This document shows positions 1 through 6,000 of a DNA stretch of 6,000 nt, one piece after another; within the stretch, counting starts at the first letter, position 1, and each line of letters starts with the position of its first letter. A program made the translations under genes and the position numbers. The DNA is from Pseudomonadota bacterium. GTDB lineage: Bacteria > Pseudomonadota > Gammaproteobacteria > Xanthomonadales > Xanthomonadaceae. The notes beneath the pieces were generated by a model, which saw nothing but the letters and a program-made list of their open reading frames with translations, did not search any database and was not told the origin of the DNA. The DNA lies in contig JAHWKC010000149.1 of assembly GCA_019348095.1 (NCBI GenBank), forward strand, positions 1 through 6,000, read 5' to 3'.

Positions 1-416
1 CGTCGCTGGCCATGCGTGGCCTCCTGATCTCGCGTGCGGCACGCGTACAGCCGTCGTCCGAGCGCGCGCAGCTGCGCGCGGCCGCCGCGGATTTCCGGCA
101 ACGCCCGCCGGACCAGCAGCGCGCCTTGCGGGCCGAGTTCGATGCGCTCGACGCCACCACCCGCCGCGGCTGGCTGCTCGGGCCCTGGCTCGGTGCCGAC
201 TACCCGGCGCTGCAACCGCTGCTGGCGCAGCTGCCGGCGGGGCAGCACGCGCCGATGCTGCGCACCCTGCGCGCCATGACGGTGCAGCAACGCCGCCAAC
301 TGGCGGTGCTGGCGCAGCGCACGCCGCCGCAAGATCGTGAAGCGCTGCGCCGCGAACTGCTGTCGACCGCCGCCGGGCAGCGGCAGCAATGGCTGTGGCA
401 GCGGCTGGATCGTTGA
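1..416 (+). CDS. DUF3106-like hypothetical protein, 3' end (5' partial)
   Basis: The frame is open from the first complete codon at 3 to the TGA at 414-416. An ATG lies at 12, but no ribosome binding site precedes it and the residues before it (Ser-Leu-Ala) read on smoothly, so the gene very probably starts upstream of the window. The visible 137 residues are rich in Gln, Arg, Leu and Ala, with repeated LPAGQ / TVQQRRQLA / TPPQDREALRREL segments that look like short amphipathic helices. Trp residues recur (GWLLGPWLG, WLWQRLDR). This resembles the DUF3106 proteins of Xanthomonadaceae, whose function is not known; I recall them near ECF sigma-factor genes. Codons strongly favour G/C in third position, supporting real coding. 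No membrane segment or cysteine is seen in this part. It converges on the dsbD-like gene. Family assignment is from remembered style, not a search. Confidence 0.72.
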   Translation, partial: SLAMRGLLISRAARVQPSSERAQLRAAAADFRQRPPDQQRALRAEFDALDATTRRGWLLGPWLGADYPALQPLLAQLPAGQHAPMLRTLRAMTVQQRRQLAVLAQRTPPQDREALRRELLSTAAGQRQQWLWQRLDR

Positions 417-465
417 GGCCGCGCCCGCGCCACGGCTGGTCCGGCTGCCGGCCGATGTCGGTCGC

Positions 466-487
466 GTAGGAGCGGCTTCAGCCGCGA
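466..487 (+). repeat. GTAG-type REP element, copy 1
   Basis: A 22-base element beginning GTAGGAGCGGCTTCAGCCGC followed by GA. It contains a hairpin (GCGGCT / AGCCGC around TC). GTAG-headed palindromes of this kind are common REP sequences in Stenotrophomonas, Xanthomonas and Lysobacter, where they are associated with RAYT transposases. It forms an inverted pair with the copy at 575-596. Confidence 0.8.
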
Positions 488-574
488 ACGCGGGGCGTTC
501 CCCGCTGCCGCGTCGCACTTTTGGTCGACCCGCTCCTCGGATAACCTCCCTGCTGCGCATGCTGGCGGTAGAGC

Positions 575-596
575 TCGCGGCTGAAGCGGCTCCTAC
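575..596 (-). repeat. GTAG-type REP element, copy 2 (inverted)
   Basis: Read on the minus strand this copy matches copy 1 at 21 of 22 positions; the single difference opens one pair in its internal hairpin. The two copies face each other across 87 bases and could fold into one long stem, the usual REP-doublet layout. In the dsbD-like reading frame this copy would encode VGAASAAS. Confidence 0.8.
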
Positions 597-1607
597 CGGT
601 TCCTCTGCGGTCGTGGCCGCGCCGGCTGGCAGCGCCAGCGTCACCGTCCGCGTCATCGGCGGGTAGCAGATGCCGTCGGTCTGGCAGCCCTGGAAGCCGG
701 CGGTCAGGCGCACTTCACCGGCAGCGGCGCGCTCGCGCCGCAGCGGCAGCGGCACGTCGATCTGCTCGAAGAACACCGTGGTGGTGCCGAAGTATTCGTC
801 GTGGTGGGTCTCCCCGCGCGGCCATTGCGGCTTACCGGTGCGCAGGCCGGCGGCGGCAACCAGCGGGCCCTCCAGCTCCAGGGTGGTCTGATCGCGGTAC
901 AAGTAATAGCCGGGCGCCGGGGTGAAGCGCAGCAGCAGGGTATTGCCGTCGCCGGCGATCGCCTCGAAGCCGAACGCCTGCTCCGGCGGCAGCGGCGCGG
1001 AAGCCGCGCCACTGCCGAACAGGCCCGGCGCCGCGGTGCCAGCGGACGACGCGGCGCCGCCGAACGCGCTCAGCGCACTGCCGAGTGCGCCGCTGGCGCC
1101 CGCATCCGTGGCCGCCGGCATGTCCACCACGAGCTCGCGGGTCTGCGGCGGATAGCACACCCCCAGGTCAGCGCAACCCTGGTACTTCACTTCCAGCGTC
1201 ACCCGGCCGGCACCGGCGGTGCCCGGGAGGGTCGCGGTCAGCGAGTCGCGATAGGTCTCGACCTCACCGAAGAATTCATCCTCGTAGGCTTTGCCGCGCG
1301 GCAGCTGCAGTGGCCCGGCGGCGTAGCCCGGCGCGGCCTTGACCGCAGTGCGATGGCGATACAGGTAGTAGCCCTCGGCGATCTCCCAGTGGATTGCGAT
1401 GCGGTCGGCCGCGGTGGCCCGGGCGCTGAGCACGAACGCCTCATCGACCGGCAGCAGGTCGTCCTCGTCGATCGCCGCTAGCGCCGGTGCCGCCGTCAGC
1501 AGCAGGCTGGCGAGCAGGGCGCACAATGCCGCGGCTCCGGGCACGCGGCGCTTGGCCCGGCCGGAGCGGGTGCCGGGGCGGGCAGGGTCGCGCGGTGTCG
1601 CACTCAT
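597..1607 (-). pseudogene. dsbD: DsbD-like thiol:disulfide interchange protein, N-terminal half only (tandem alpha domains)
   Basis: The ATG at 1607-1605 overlaps the cutA stop (TGATG), implying translational coupling. Residues 1-44 are a signal peptide: a basic start with RSGRAKRR, a hydrophobic Ala/Leu core, and cleavage after PALA. Two DsbD-alpha domains follow. The first (about 50-165) has YQGCADLGVCYPP (Cys145/Cys151), the second (about 205-328) has FQGCQTDGICYPP (Cys308/Cys314). These match the redox cysteine pair of E. coli DsbD-alpha (C103/C109); repeated YYLYR segments also align. Normal DsbD then has an eight-helix membrane domain and a C-terminal thioredoxin domain that carry electrons from cytoplasmic thioredoxin to the periplasm. 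Neither is present. The frame instead runs through the REP pair and on, without a stop, antisense to the gene ending at 416. I end the feature where recognisable protein stops. It could be a remnant, a repurposed alpha-only protein, or an assembly fault at the REPs. Confidence 0.75.
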
Positions 1608-1996
1608 CAGGTCGGGCTCATTGGGTCGGGCTCGTTGTCTTCATGGTCGGCGTGCGGCAGGTCGCAGGCGGCGGGTCGCGCGGGGCCGGTCTCCGCGACC
1701 ACCCACTCCAGATACGGAGCAAGCCCGCCGACGGCTTCGACCGCGATGACCTCCGGCAGTTCAGCCGGGTGCAGCGCCTGCACCCGGGCGGTGAGGGCAC
1801 CGACGTGTTCGCGCGTGGTCTTGATCATCAGCAAGACCTCTTCGGCCCGTTCGACGCGCCCTTCCCAGCGATAGGTGGAGCTCAGTCCGGGCAATTGGTT
1901 GACGCAGGCCGCCAGCCGCTCCTCGACCAAGGCGGTGGCGAGCGTACGCGCGCTGGCGGCGTCCGGGCAGGTGCACAGACAGATCAGGACGTTCAT
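1607..1996 (-). CDS. cutA: CutA1 divalent-cation tolerance protein
   Basis: This 129-residue protein matches the CutA1 family, small trimeric ferredoxin-like proteins linked to copper/divalent cation tolerance in E. coli; the precise biochemical role is unsettled. Visible family marks are CTCPDAASA near the N terminus, LAACVNQLPG (about 28-37), STYRWEG (40-46), IKTT (58-61), HPAELPEVIAV (76-86) and YLEWV (95-99). Cys8, Cys31 and His76 line up with E. coli residues proposed as metal ligands (Cys16, Cys39, His83). The ATG at 1996 gives the expected N terminus. It lacks a strong Shine-Dalgarno sequence; TAGAAT just upstream (2010-2005, minus strand) is a -10-like hexamer, so a very short leader is conceivable. 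After the usual end near residue 103 there is a 26-residue acidic/Pro tail containing Cys111, His115 and His118. It lies 66 bases after the regulator gene and overlaps the dsbD-like start. Confidence 0.93.
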   Translation of the reverse strand: MNVLICLCTCPDAASARTLATALVEERLAACVNQLPGLSSTYRWEGRVERAEEVLLMIKTTREHVGALTARVQALHPAELPEVIAVEAVGGLAPYLEWVVAETGPARPAACDLPHADHEDNEPDPMSPT

Positions 1997-2062
1997 GCAT
2001 GCCGATTCTACCGATCGCGCGGCCGCCCCGGGACGCGCGCGGCCAACCGGCCCGGCGGCGGC

Positions 2063-2473
2063 TCAGCGCGGATTCCTGCCGCCATCCCCGCCGCTGCGGC
2101 GCCCGATGCGTTGCGAAGCCAACTGTTCGGCGATCTCGACCAGCGGCGCCCGCGCCAGCATTGGTGCTTCGCGGAAAGCCTCCAGCAGGCGCAACTCCAG
2201 GGGGTCATCGATCAGCATCGCGTCGGCGGCAGCGACCGAGTCCATCGCAATGTCCTCGGTCAGGGTCATGCGCCCTCGCCCGGTGGCGAGCCACTCGAAC
2301 TGCACGCCCGTGGCCAGCGCCGCCTCGCGCAGGTGGTTTGCGCTGGGCGACTTGCCCAGGCTGGCCTCCCAATGGCTGACTGCACTGCGCTGCACGCCGA
2401 CGGCCCGGCCCAATGCGCTCTGGGACATGCCCGCGTGCCGGCGCGCGAGGCGGATGCGTTGCTGGGGCGTCAC
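2063..2473 (-). CDS. XRE-family helix-turn-helix transcriptional regulator
   Basis: Starting at the GTG at 2473-2471, the 136-residue product opens with TPQQRIRLARRHAGMSQ, the normal beginning of a Cro/CI-type HTH domain. The HTH covers about residues 7-62, with a positioning helix around SQSALGRAVG and a recognition helix around VQRSAVSHWE. WLATGRGRM at 61-69 closes the domain. The remainder, with DDPLELRLLEAFREAP and a helical VEIAEQLA segment, resembles short stand-alone XRE regulators common in Xanthomonadaceae; no ligand domain or membrane segment is seen. The frame stays open upstream to an ATG at 2764, but the extra 97 residues look non-conserved and cover a probable promoter, so the GTG start is preferred. 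A GGGGCGAG sequence 7 bases before it may serve as ribosome binding site. The gene is co-directional with cutA and may control its own operon; the target is unknown. Confidence 0.85.
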   Translation of the reverse strand: MTPQQRIRLARRHAGMSQSALGRAVGVQRSAVSHWEASLGKSPSANHLREAALATGVQFEWLATGRGRMTLTEDIAMDSVAAADAMLIDDPLELRLLEAFREAPMLARAPLVEIAEQLASQRIGRRSGGDGGRNPR

Positions 2474-2540
2474 TGACCGGCTCGCCCCGGCGCGGGTAGG
2501 GTGACCGATAGTGGCGGAGTTACCAATATTGACTCCATCG

Positions 2541-2568
2541 TGTATACCATCGGTAGCGATGCGGTCGA
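2541..2568 (-). promoter_or_regulatory. Possible sigma70-type promoter for the regulator-cutA-dsbD operon
   Basis: On the minus strand TCGACC (2568-2563) and TATACA (2546-2541) are separated by 16 bases, each matching four of six consensus positions. They lie in an AT-rich island unusual for this region, about 70 bases before the GTG start. The nearby AATATT and GTATAC palindromes could be operator sites. This is a weak motif match. Confidence 0.35.
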
Positions 2569-2689
2569 GGAACGCTGCCACAGTCCTGCTCTCATGCGAT
2601 TCAGCTCGCCAATACGCTACTGGAAGCGCACGACACCACATGCCGACTGCTCTGGTCAAGGTGGGGCCTTTGCGAACAAAATCGCCGCA

Positions 2690-2717
2690 CGCCGACAGGA
2701 CGTCAGCGCCGACAGGA
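2690..2717. repeat. Short direct repeat, 11 bases, period 17
   Basis: CGCCGACAGGA occurs at 2690-2700 and again at 2707-2717. Two copies 17 bases apart could be tandem protein-binding half-sites or chance. No function is evident. Confidence 0.5.
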
Positions 2718-2773
2718 GTCGCCAGGTCAGGGGAGGGGCCACGGACGCCGCGCTGGGATGCCATCTCCGTACC

Positions 2774-2809
2774 AGAAAGAGCGCGTGCCTTCGGGGACGC
2801 GCTCTTTCT
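2774..2809. terminator. UUCG-capped hairpin, probable bidirectional intrinsic terminator
   Basis: AGAAAGAGCGCGT (2774-2786) is perfectly complementary to ACGCGCTCTTTCT (2797-2809), 13 pairs. Inside, after one G/G mismatch, CC pairs with GG around TTCG, the very stable C(UUCG)G tetraloop. The A-rich 5' arm and T-rich 3' arm (CTTTCTT) give a U-rich tail in either direction. No annotated gene ends here, so it may insulate groESL from upstream transcription or end an unrecognised short RNA. Confidence 0.72.
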
Positions 2810-2899
2810 TCATGGGCGCGCGGCTGCGCGTCCGCCCGGCGGCCGCCGCCGAAGCTCGAGTGCTCCGGCCGCTGACCAGCCGTGGCCGCGTTGAGGCGG

Positions 2900-2929
2900 C
2901 CCTTGAAAGCGTCCTGATCCGCCCCATCT
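2900..2929 (+). promoter_or_regulatory. Sigma32 (RpoH) heat-shock promoter of groESL
   Basis: CCCTTGAA (2900-2907) and CCCCATCT (2922-2929), with 14 bases between CTTGAA and CCCCAT, match the sigma32 consensus (CTTGAA, 13-15 bases, CCCCATnT) almost perfectly. Transcription would start near 2936, so the mRNA leader would include the downstream CIRCE operator. Confidence 0.85.
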
Positions 2930-2969
2930 CCTCGCCACCCCGGTTCGCCGGGCGCTGTCGTCTCCGTCA

Positions 2970-2996
2970 TTGGCACTCGCCGGTGGCGACTGCTAA
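2970..2996 (+). promoter_or_regulatory. CIRCE operator (HrcA-binding site) upstream of groES
   Basis: TTGGCACTC, nine bases, then GACTGCTAA. The CIRCE consensus is TTAGCACTC-N9-GAGTGCTAA; each half differs at one position and the spacer is exact. HrcA repressor binds CIRCE in many bacteria and is released on heat stress. The site lies 46 bases before the groES ATG and covers the sigma70-type promoter. Confidence 0.88.
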
Positions 2997-2999
2997 AAT
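2970..2999 (+). promoter_or_regulatory. Sigma70-type promoter of groESL embedded in CIRCE
   Basis: TTGGCA (2970-2975) and TAAAAT (2994-2999) are 18 bases apart and match the vegetative consensus well. Start of transcription would be near 3006. The -35 is the left CIRCE arm and the -10 begins in the right arm, so HrcA binding would block polymerase directly. Confidence 0.72.
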
Positions 3000-3041
3000 T
3001 CTGATCTTTTCCCCACCCCTTCAACCACTTAGAGGTTGTCC

Positions 3042-3326
3042 ATGAATATCAAGCCGCTCTACGATCGCGTGGTCATCAAGCGCATGGAAGAAGAGAAGAT
3101 GTCCGCCGGTGGCATCGTGATCCCCGACTCGGCCACCGAAAAGCCGATCAAGGGCGAAGTCATCGCCGTCGGCGAAGGCAAGGTGCTCGACAACGGCAGC
3201 GTGCGCGCGCCGAAGGTCAAGACGGGCGACAAGGTGCTGTTCGGCAAATACAGCGGCACCGAAGTGAAGCTCGACGGCACCGATCTGCTGGTGGTCAAGG
3301 AAGACGACATCTTCGCAATCCTCTAG
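3042..3326 (+). CDS. groES: Co-chaperonin GroES (Hsp10)
   Basis: The 94-residue product [14 protein letters not shown]...DDIFAIL is a full-length GroES; family members are usually 94-97 residues. Seven copies form the lid of the GroEL folding chamber in the cytoplasm. The mobile loop that contacts GroEL is about residues 17-32, with the hydrophobic contact GGIVIP at 23-28. The beta-barrel signatures GEVIAVGEG (38-46) and [12 protein letters not shown] (64-75) are intact. The ATG at 3042 is chosen because AGAGG (3031-3035) sits 6 bases before it; an in-frame TTG at 3036 would overlap that ribosome binding site. It is the first gene of the groESL operon, behind the sigma32 promoter and the CIRCE/sigma70 promoter, and 132 bases before groEL. 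The CDS ends with TAG. Nothing looks damaged. Confidence 0.98.
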   Translation: MNIKPLYDRVVIKRMEEEKMSAGGIVIPDSATEKPIKGEVIAVGEGKVLDNGSVRAPKVKTGDKVLFGKYSGTEVKLDGTDLLVVKEDDIFAIL

Positions 3327-5111
<1,785 letters not shown>

Positions 5112-5127
5112 TCCAGCGCCCCGGCCG

Positions 5128-5153
5128 AGCGCGTCGCGACACCGCGACGTGCT
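5128..5153 (+). other. Hairpin directly after the groEL stop
   Basis: An 11-pair stem (5128-5138 with 5143-5153, one G/U pair) closes an ACAC loop 16 bases after the groEL stop. No T-run follows. It may protect the groESL mRNA 3' end ahead of the true terminator. Confidence 0.55.
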
Positions 5154-5172
5154 GGTCAGCCCGGCAACACCG

Positions 5173-5204
5173 GAACCCCGCCGCGAGGCGGGGTTCTTTT
5201 TTTT
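5173..5204 (+). terminator. Intrinsic terminator of the groESL operon
   Basis: GAACCCCGCC (5173-5182) pairs perfectly with GGCGGGGTTC (5187-5196) around a GCGA (GNRA-type) loop, followed by eight Ts at 5197-5204. This is a textbook rho-independent terminator 61 bases after the groEL stop. Confidence 0.96.
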
Positions 5205-5347
5205 GCCTGATCGTTTTTGCCCCCTGATGCGTGAAACGAAGGACCTAAAGGGCGAGGCGCCGCAAGGCACGACAGGCTGGGAAATCGAGCCGTCATCCCG
5301 AATCCGACCCCTCGAGCCCCGGACACCGAACCGGCGGTGCAGGAAGG

Positions 5348-5369
5348 CACGGAGTAAGCTCCGCTCTAC
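5348..5369 (-). repeat. GTAG-type REP element, second sequence class
   Basis: On the minus strand this reads GTAGAGCGGAGCTTACTCCG. It has a GTAG head and a CGGAG / CTCCG stem around a CTTA loop. It has the same architecture as the elements at 466 and 575 but a different stem, as with other REP classes in Xanthomonadaceae. It is a single copy here, not a pair. Confidence 0.6.
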
Positions 5370-5574
5370 GCGATGTGCGCGGGACCCGCGGCGACAAAGG
5401 CGCAGAGGCGCGGTTCGGGTTTGGCTGGTCCGCCGGCGGAAGCGGAGTGGCCGGGTGCGATGCCGTTCCACGTGCAGACAAGAATGGATCCTGCGCCGCC
5501 GGCGCCGGATTCGCTTGGGGCACCCAAACTCATCGCTCGCCTGACGGTGGCGGCTCTCTGCGGGTGCTTGCTCC

Positions 5575-5612
5575 GGCAGGCGCTGTCCCGATAGCACGGG
5601 CCAGGCGCTGCC
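5575..5612 (+). promoter_or_regulatory. Imperfect leader hairpin before the exported-protein gene
   Basis: GGCAG (5575-5579) pairs with CTGCC (5608-5612), CTG (5583-5585) with CAG (5602-5604), and CCCG (5587-5590) with CGGG (5597-5600), leaving a symmetric GCG/GCG internal loop. CTTTCTT follows. It lies 20 bases before the ribosome binding site and could be a weak attenuator or a stability element; it is only a fold seen by eye. Confidence 0.35.
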
Positions 5613-5645
5613 CTTTCTTCGCTCCACCACATGAGGGGATAGCCA

Positions 5646-6000
5646 GTGAAGAAGTCGTCCGTGATCCTGATGTCCGTTTTGGCCAGCGCATGCATGGCCG
5701 CCCTTGCCAACGAGTCCTCGCAGGAGCCGGTGGCGCTGCAGCCGCTGGAGCCGGTCGCGGTGGCCGATCCCAACGCCGCGGCGGTCGATGAATCGCCGCA
5801 ACGCTGGTTCGTCGAGCTCAGCGGCGCGCCGCTCGAGCTGAACGCTCAGGTGCTTGAACACATCCGCCGATTCTTCACCGCGCGGCGCCGCGTGATGGCT
5901 CCCAGGAACGAGCTCCAGGCGATGTTCCCTCGTGGCAGCGTCGTGATCCCGAACCCCCACGGCACCGCGCCTGGCATCGAGATGTCGCTGGTTCGCAGCG
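5646..6000 (+). CDS. Exported hypothetical protein, N-terminal part (3' partial)
   Basis: The GTG at 5646 is preceded by GAGGGGA (5633-5639), a strong ribosome binding site at 6 bases. The frame then stays open to the window end, giving 118 residues. The start MKKSSVILMSVLASACMAALA is a signal peptide, with likely cleavage after ALA near residue 21. A Cys at 16 in LASAC is a non-canonical lipobox-like alternative. A linker rich in Pro, Val and Ala follows (EPVALQPLEPVAVADPN). From about residue 53 there is folded-looking sequence, RWFVELSGAPLELN, then a basic helix VLEHIRRFFTARRR. The RWFVEL-type start after a short linker recalls propeptides of secreted S8-type proteases in this family, but this is weak memory and no catalytic motif is in view. 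The product enters the envelope or is secreted; its function is unrecognised. It is separated from groEL by a terminator, so it is a separate transcription unit. Confidence 0.78.
   Translation, partial: MKKSSVILMSVLASACMAALANESSQEPVALQPLEPVAVADPNAAAVDESPQRWFVELSGAPLELNAQVLEHIRRFFTARRRVMAPRNELQAMFPRGSVVIPNPHGTAPGIEMSLVRS

Larger units (their letters stand above)
2474..3041. other. 568-base intergenic region between the XRE gene and groES
   Basis: No convincing protein gene is seen on either strand; open frames here are short or are extensions of the neighbouring genes. The stretch holds the possible minus-strand promoter near 2541-2568, an 11-base direct repeat (2690-2700 and 2707-2717), a strong hairpin at 2774-2809, and the groESL control region from about 2900 onward. 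The rest (about 2571-2689, 2718-2773 and 2811-2899) shows nothing I can name. Confidence 0.7.
5112..5645. other. 534-base intergenic region after groEL
   Basis: The first 93 bases hold the two groEL-trailing hairpins. A GTAG-type REP lies at 5348-5369 and an imperfect hairpin at 5575-5612. Short open frames occur on both strands, but none has a convincing start and ribosome binding site or recognisable protein. No clear promoter for the gene at 5646 was found. The remainder shows nothing I can name. Confidence 0.6.

Noticed and set aside
490..505. The GCGGGG-CGTT-CCCCGC hairpin as an intrinsic terminator for the gene ending at 416.
   Set aside because: No T-run follows on either strand. It lies between the REP copies and is better seen as part of that structure.
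417..620. The REP pair as part of a CRISPR array or an insertion sequence.
   Set aside because: There are only two copies, inverted, with no regular spacers, no transposase frame and no target-site duplication.
801..1481. A 226-codon plus-strand open frame opposite the dsbD-like gene.
   Set aside because: The minus strand encodes two clear DsbD-alpha domains with conserved cysteines; this is their shadow.
1487..2476. A 329-codon plus-strand open frame across cutA and the XRE gene.
   Set aside because: It is antisense to two recognisable minus-strand genes, its composition is typical of a shadow frame, and it has no ribosome binding site or domain.
2474..2764. An N-terminal extension of the XRE regulator to the ATG at 2764.
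   Set aside because: The HTH domain begins right after the GTG at 2473. The extra 97 residues resemble no known domain and overlap an AT-rich promoter-like island.
2571..2770. A tRNA or a known structural RNA before the UUCG hairpin.
   Set aside because: No T-loop, acceptor pairing or other hallmark was found on either strand by eye; only an unclassified small RNA remains possible.
3036..3041. A TTG start for GroES two codons upstream.
   Set aside because: It would overlap the AGAGG ribosome binding site. GroES proteins of this group begin MNIKPL, matching the ATG at 3042.

Overview
This window looks like chromosomal DNA from a high-GC gammaproteobacterium, most likely of the Xanthomonadaceae (Lysobacter / Luteimonas / Xanthomonas / Stenotrophomonas type). 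Three things suggest this: the strong G/C third-position bias, the 'GTAG'-headed repetitive extragenic palindromes (REPs), and the linkage dsbD - cutA - groES - groEL. No single base or gene identifies the genus.

Left part (1-2473). The 3' end of a plus-strand gene for a Gln/Arg/Leu-rich helical protein (DUF3106-like) ends at 416. Facing it on the minus strand is an apparent operon read right to left. It starts with a small XRE-type helix-turn-helix regulator (2063-2473), followed by cutA (1607-1996). Last comes a dsbD-like gene (start 1607, overlapping the cutA stop in a TGATG junction). The dsbD-like gene holds only a signal peptide and two tandem periplasmic DsbD-alpha domains. The membrane and thioredoxin domains of a normal DsbD are absent. 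Where they should follow there is an inverted pair of REP sequences and then the convergent gene. The dsbD frame has no stop through the REPs, nor antisense through the neighbouring gene to the window edge.

Middle (2474-3041). This 568-base gap has no convincing gene. It holds a possible promoter for the minus-strand operon, a strong UUCG-capped hairpin resembling a two-way terminator, and the control region of groESL. That region has a near-consensus sigma32 heat-shock promoter (2900-2929) and, downstream, a CIRCE operator (2970-2996) overlapping a sigma70-type promoter.

Right part (3042-6000). groES (94 aa) and groEL (550 aa) form a bicistronic chaperonin operon with a 132-base gap. It ends with two successive hairpins, the second a textbook intrinsic terminator. 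After a second long gap (5112-5645), which contains another GTAG-type REP and a leader hairpin, the 5' end of a gene for an exported protein of unknown function runs off the window.

Functionally, groESL is the heat-shock folding machine, apparently under both positive (sigma32) and negative (HrcA/CIRCE) control. The minus-strand operon groups a regulator with two genes often linked to metal/thiol homeostasis. The unusual points are the apparent loss of the electron-relay half of DsbD at a REP pair, the double heat-shock control, and inverted degenerate heptamer clusters in the groES-groEL gap. I see no clear evidence of a wholly new system; most of the window is conserved chromosomal core.
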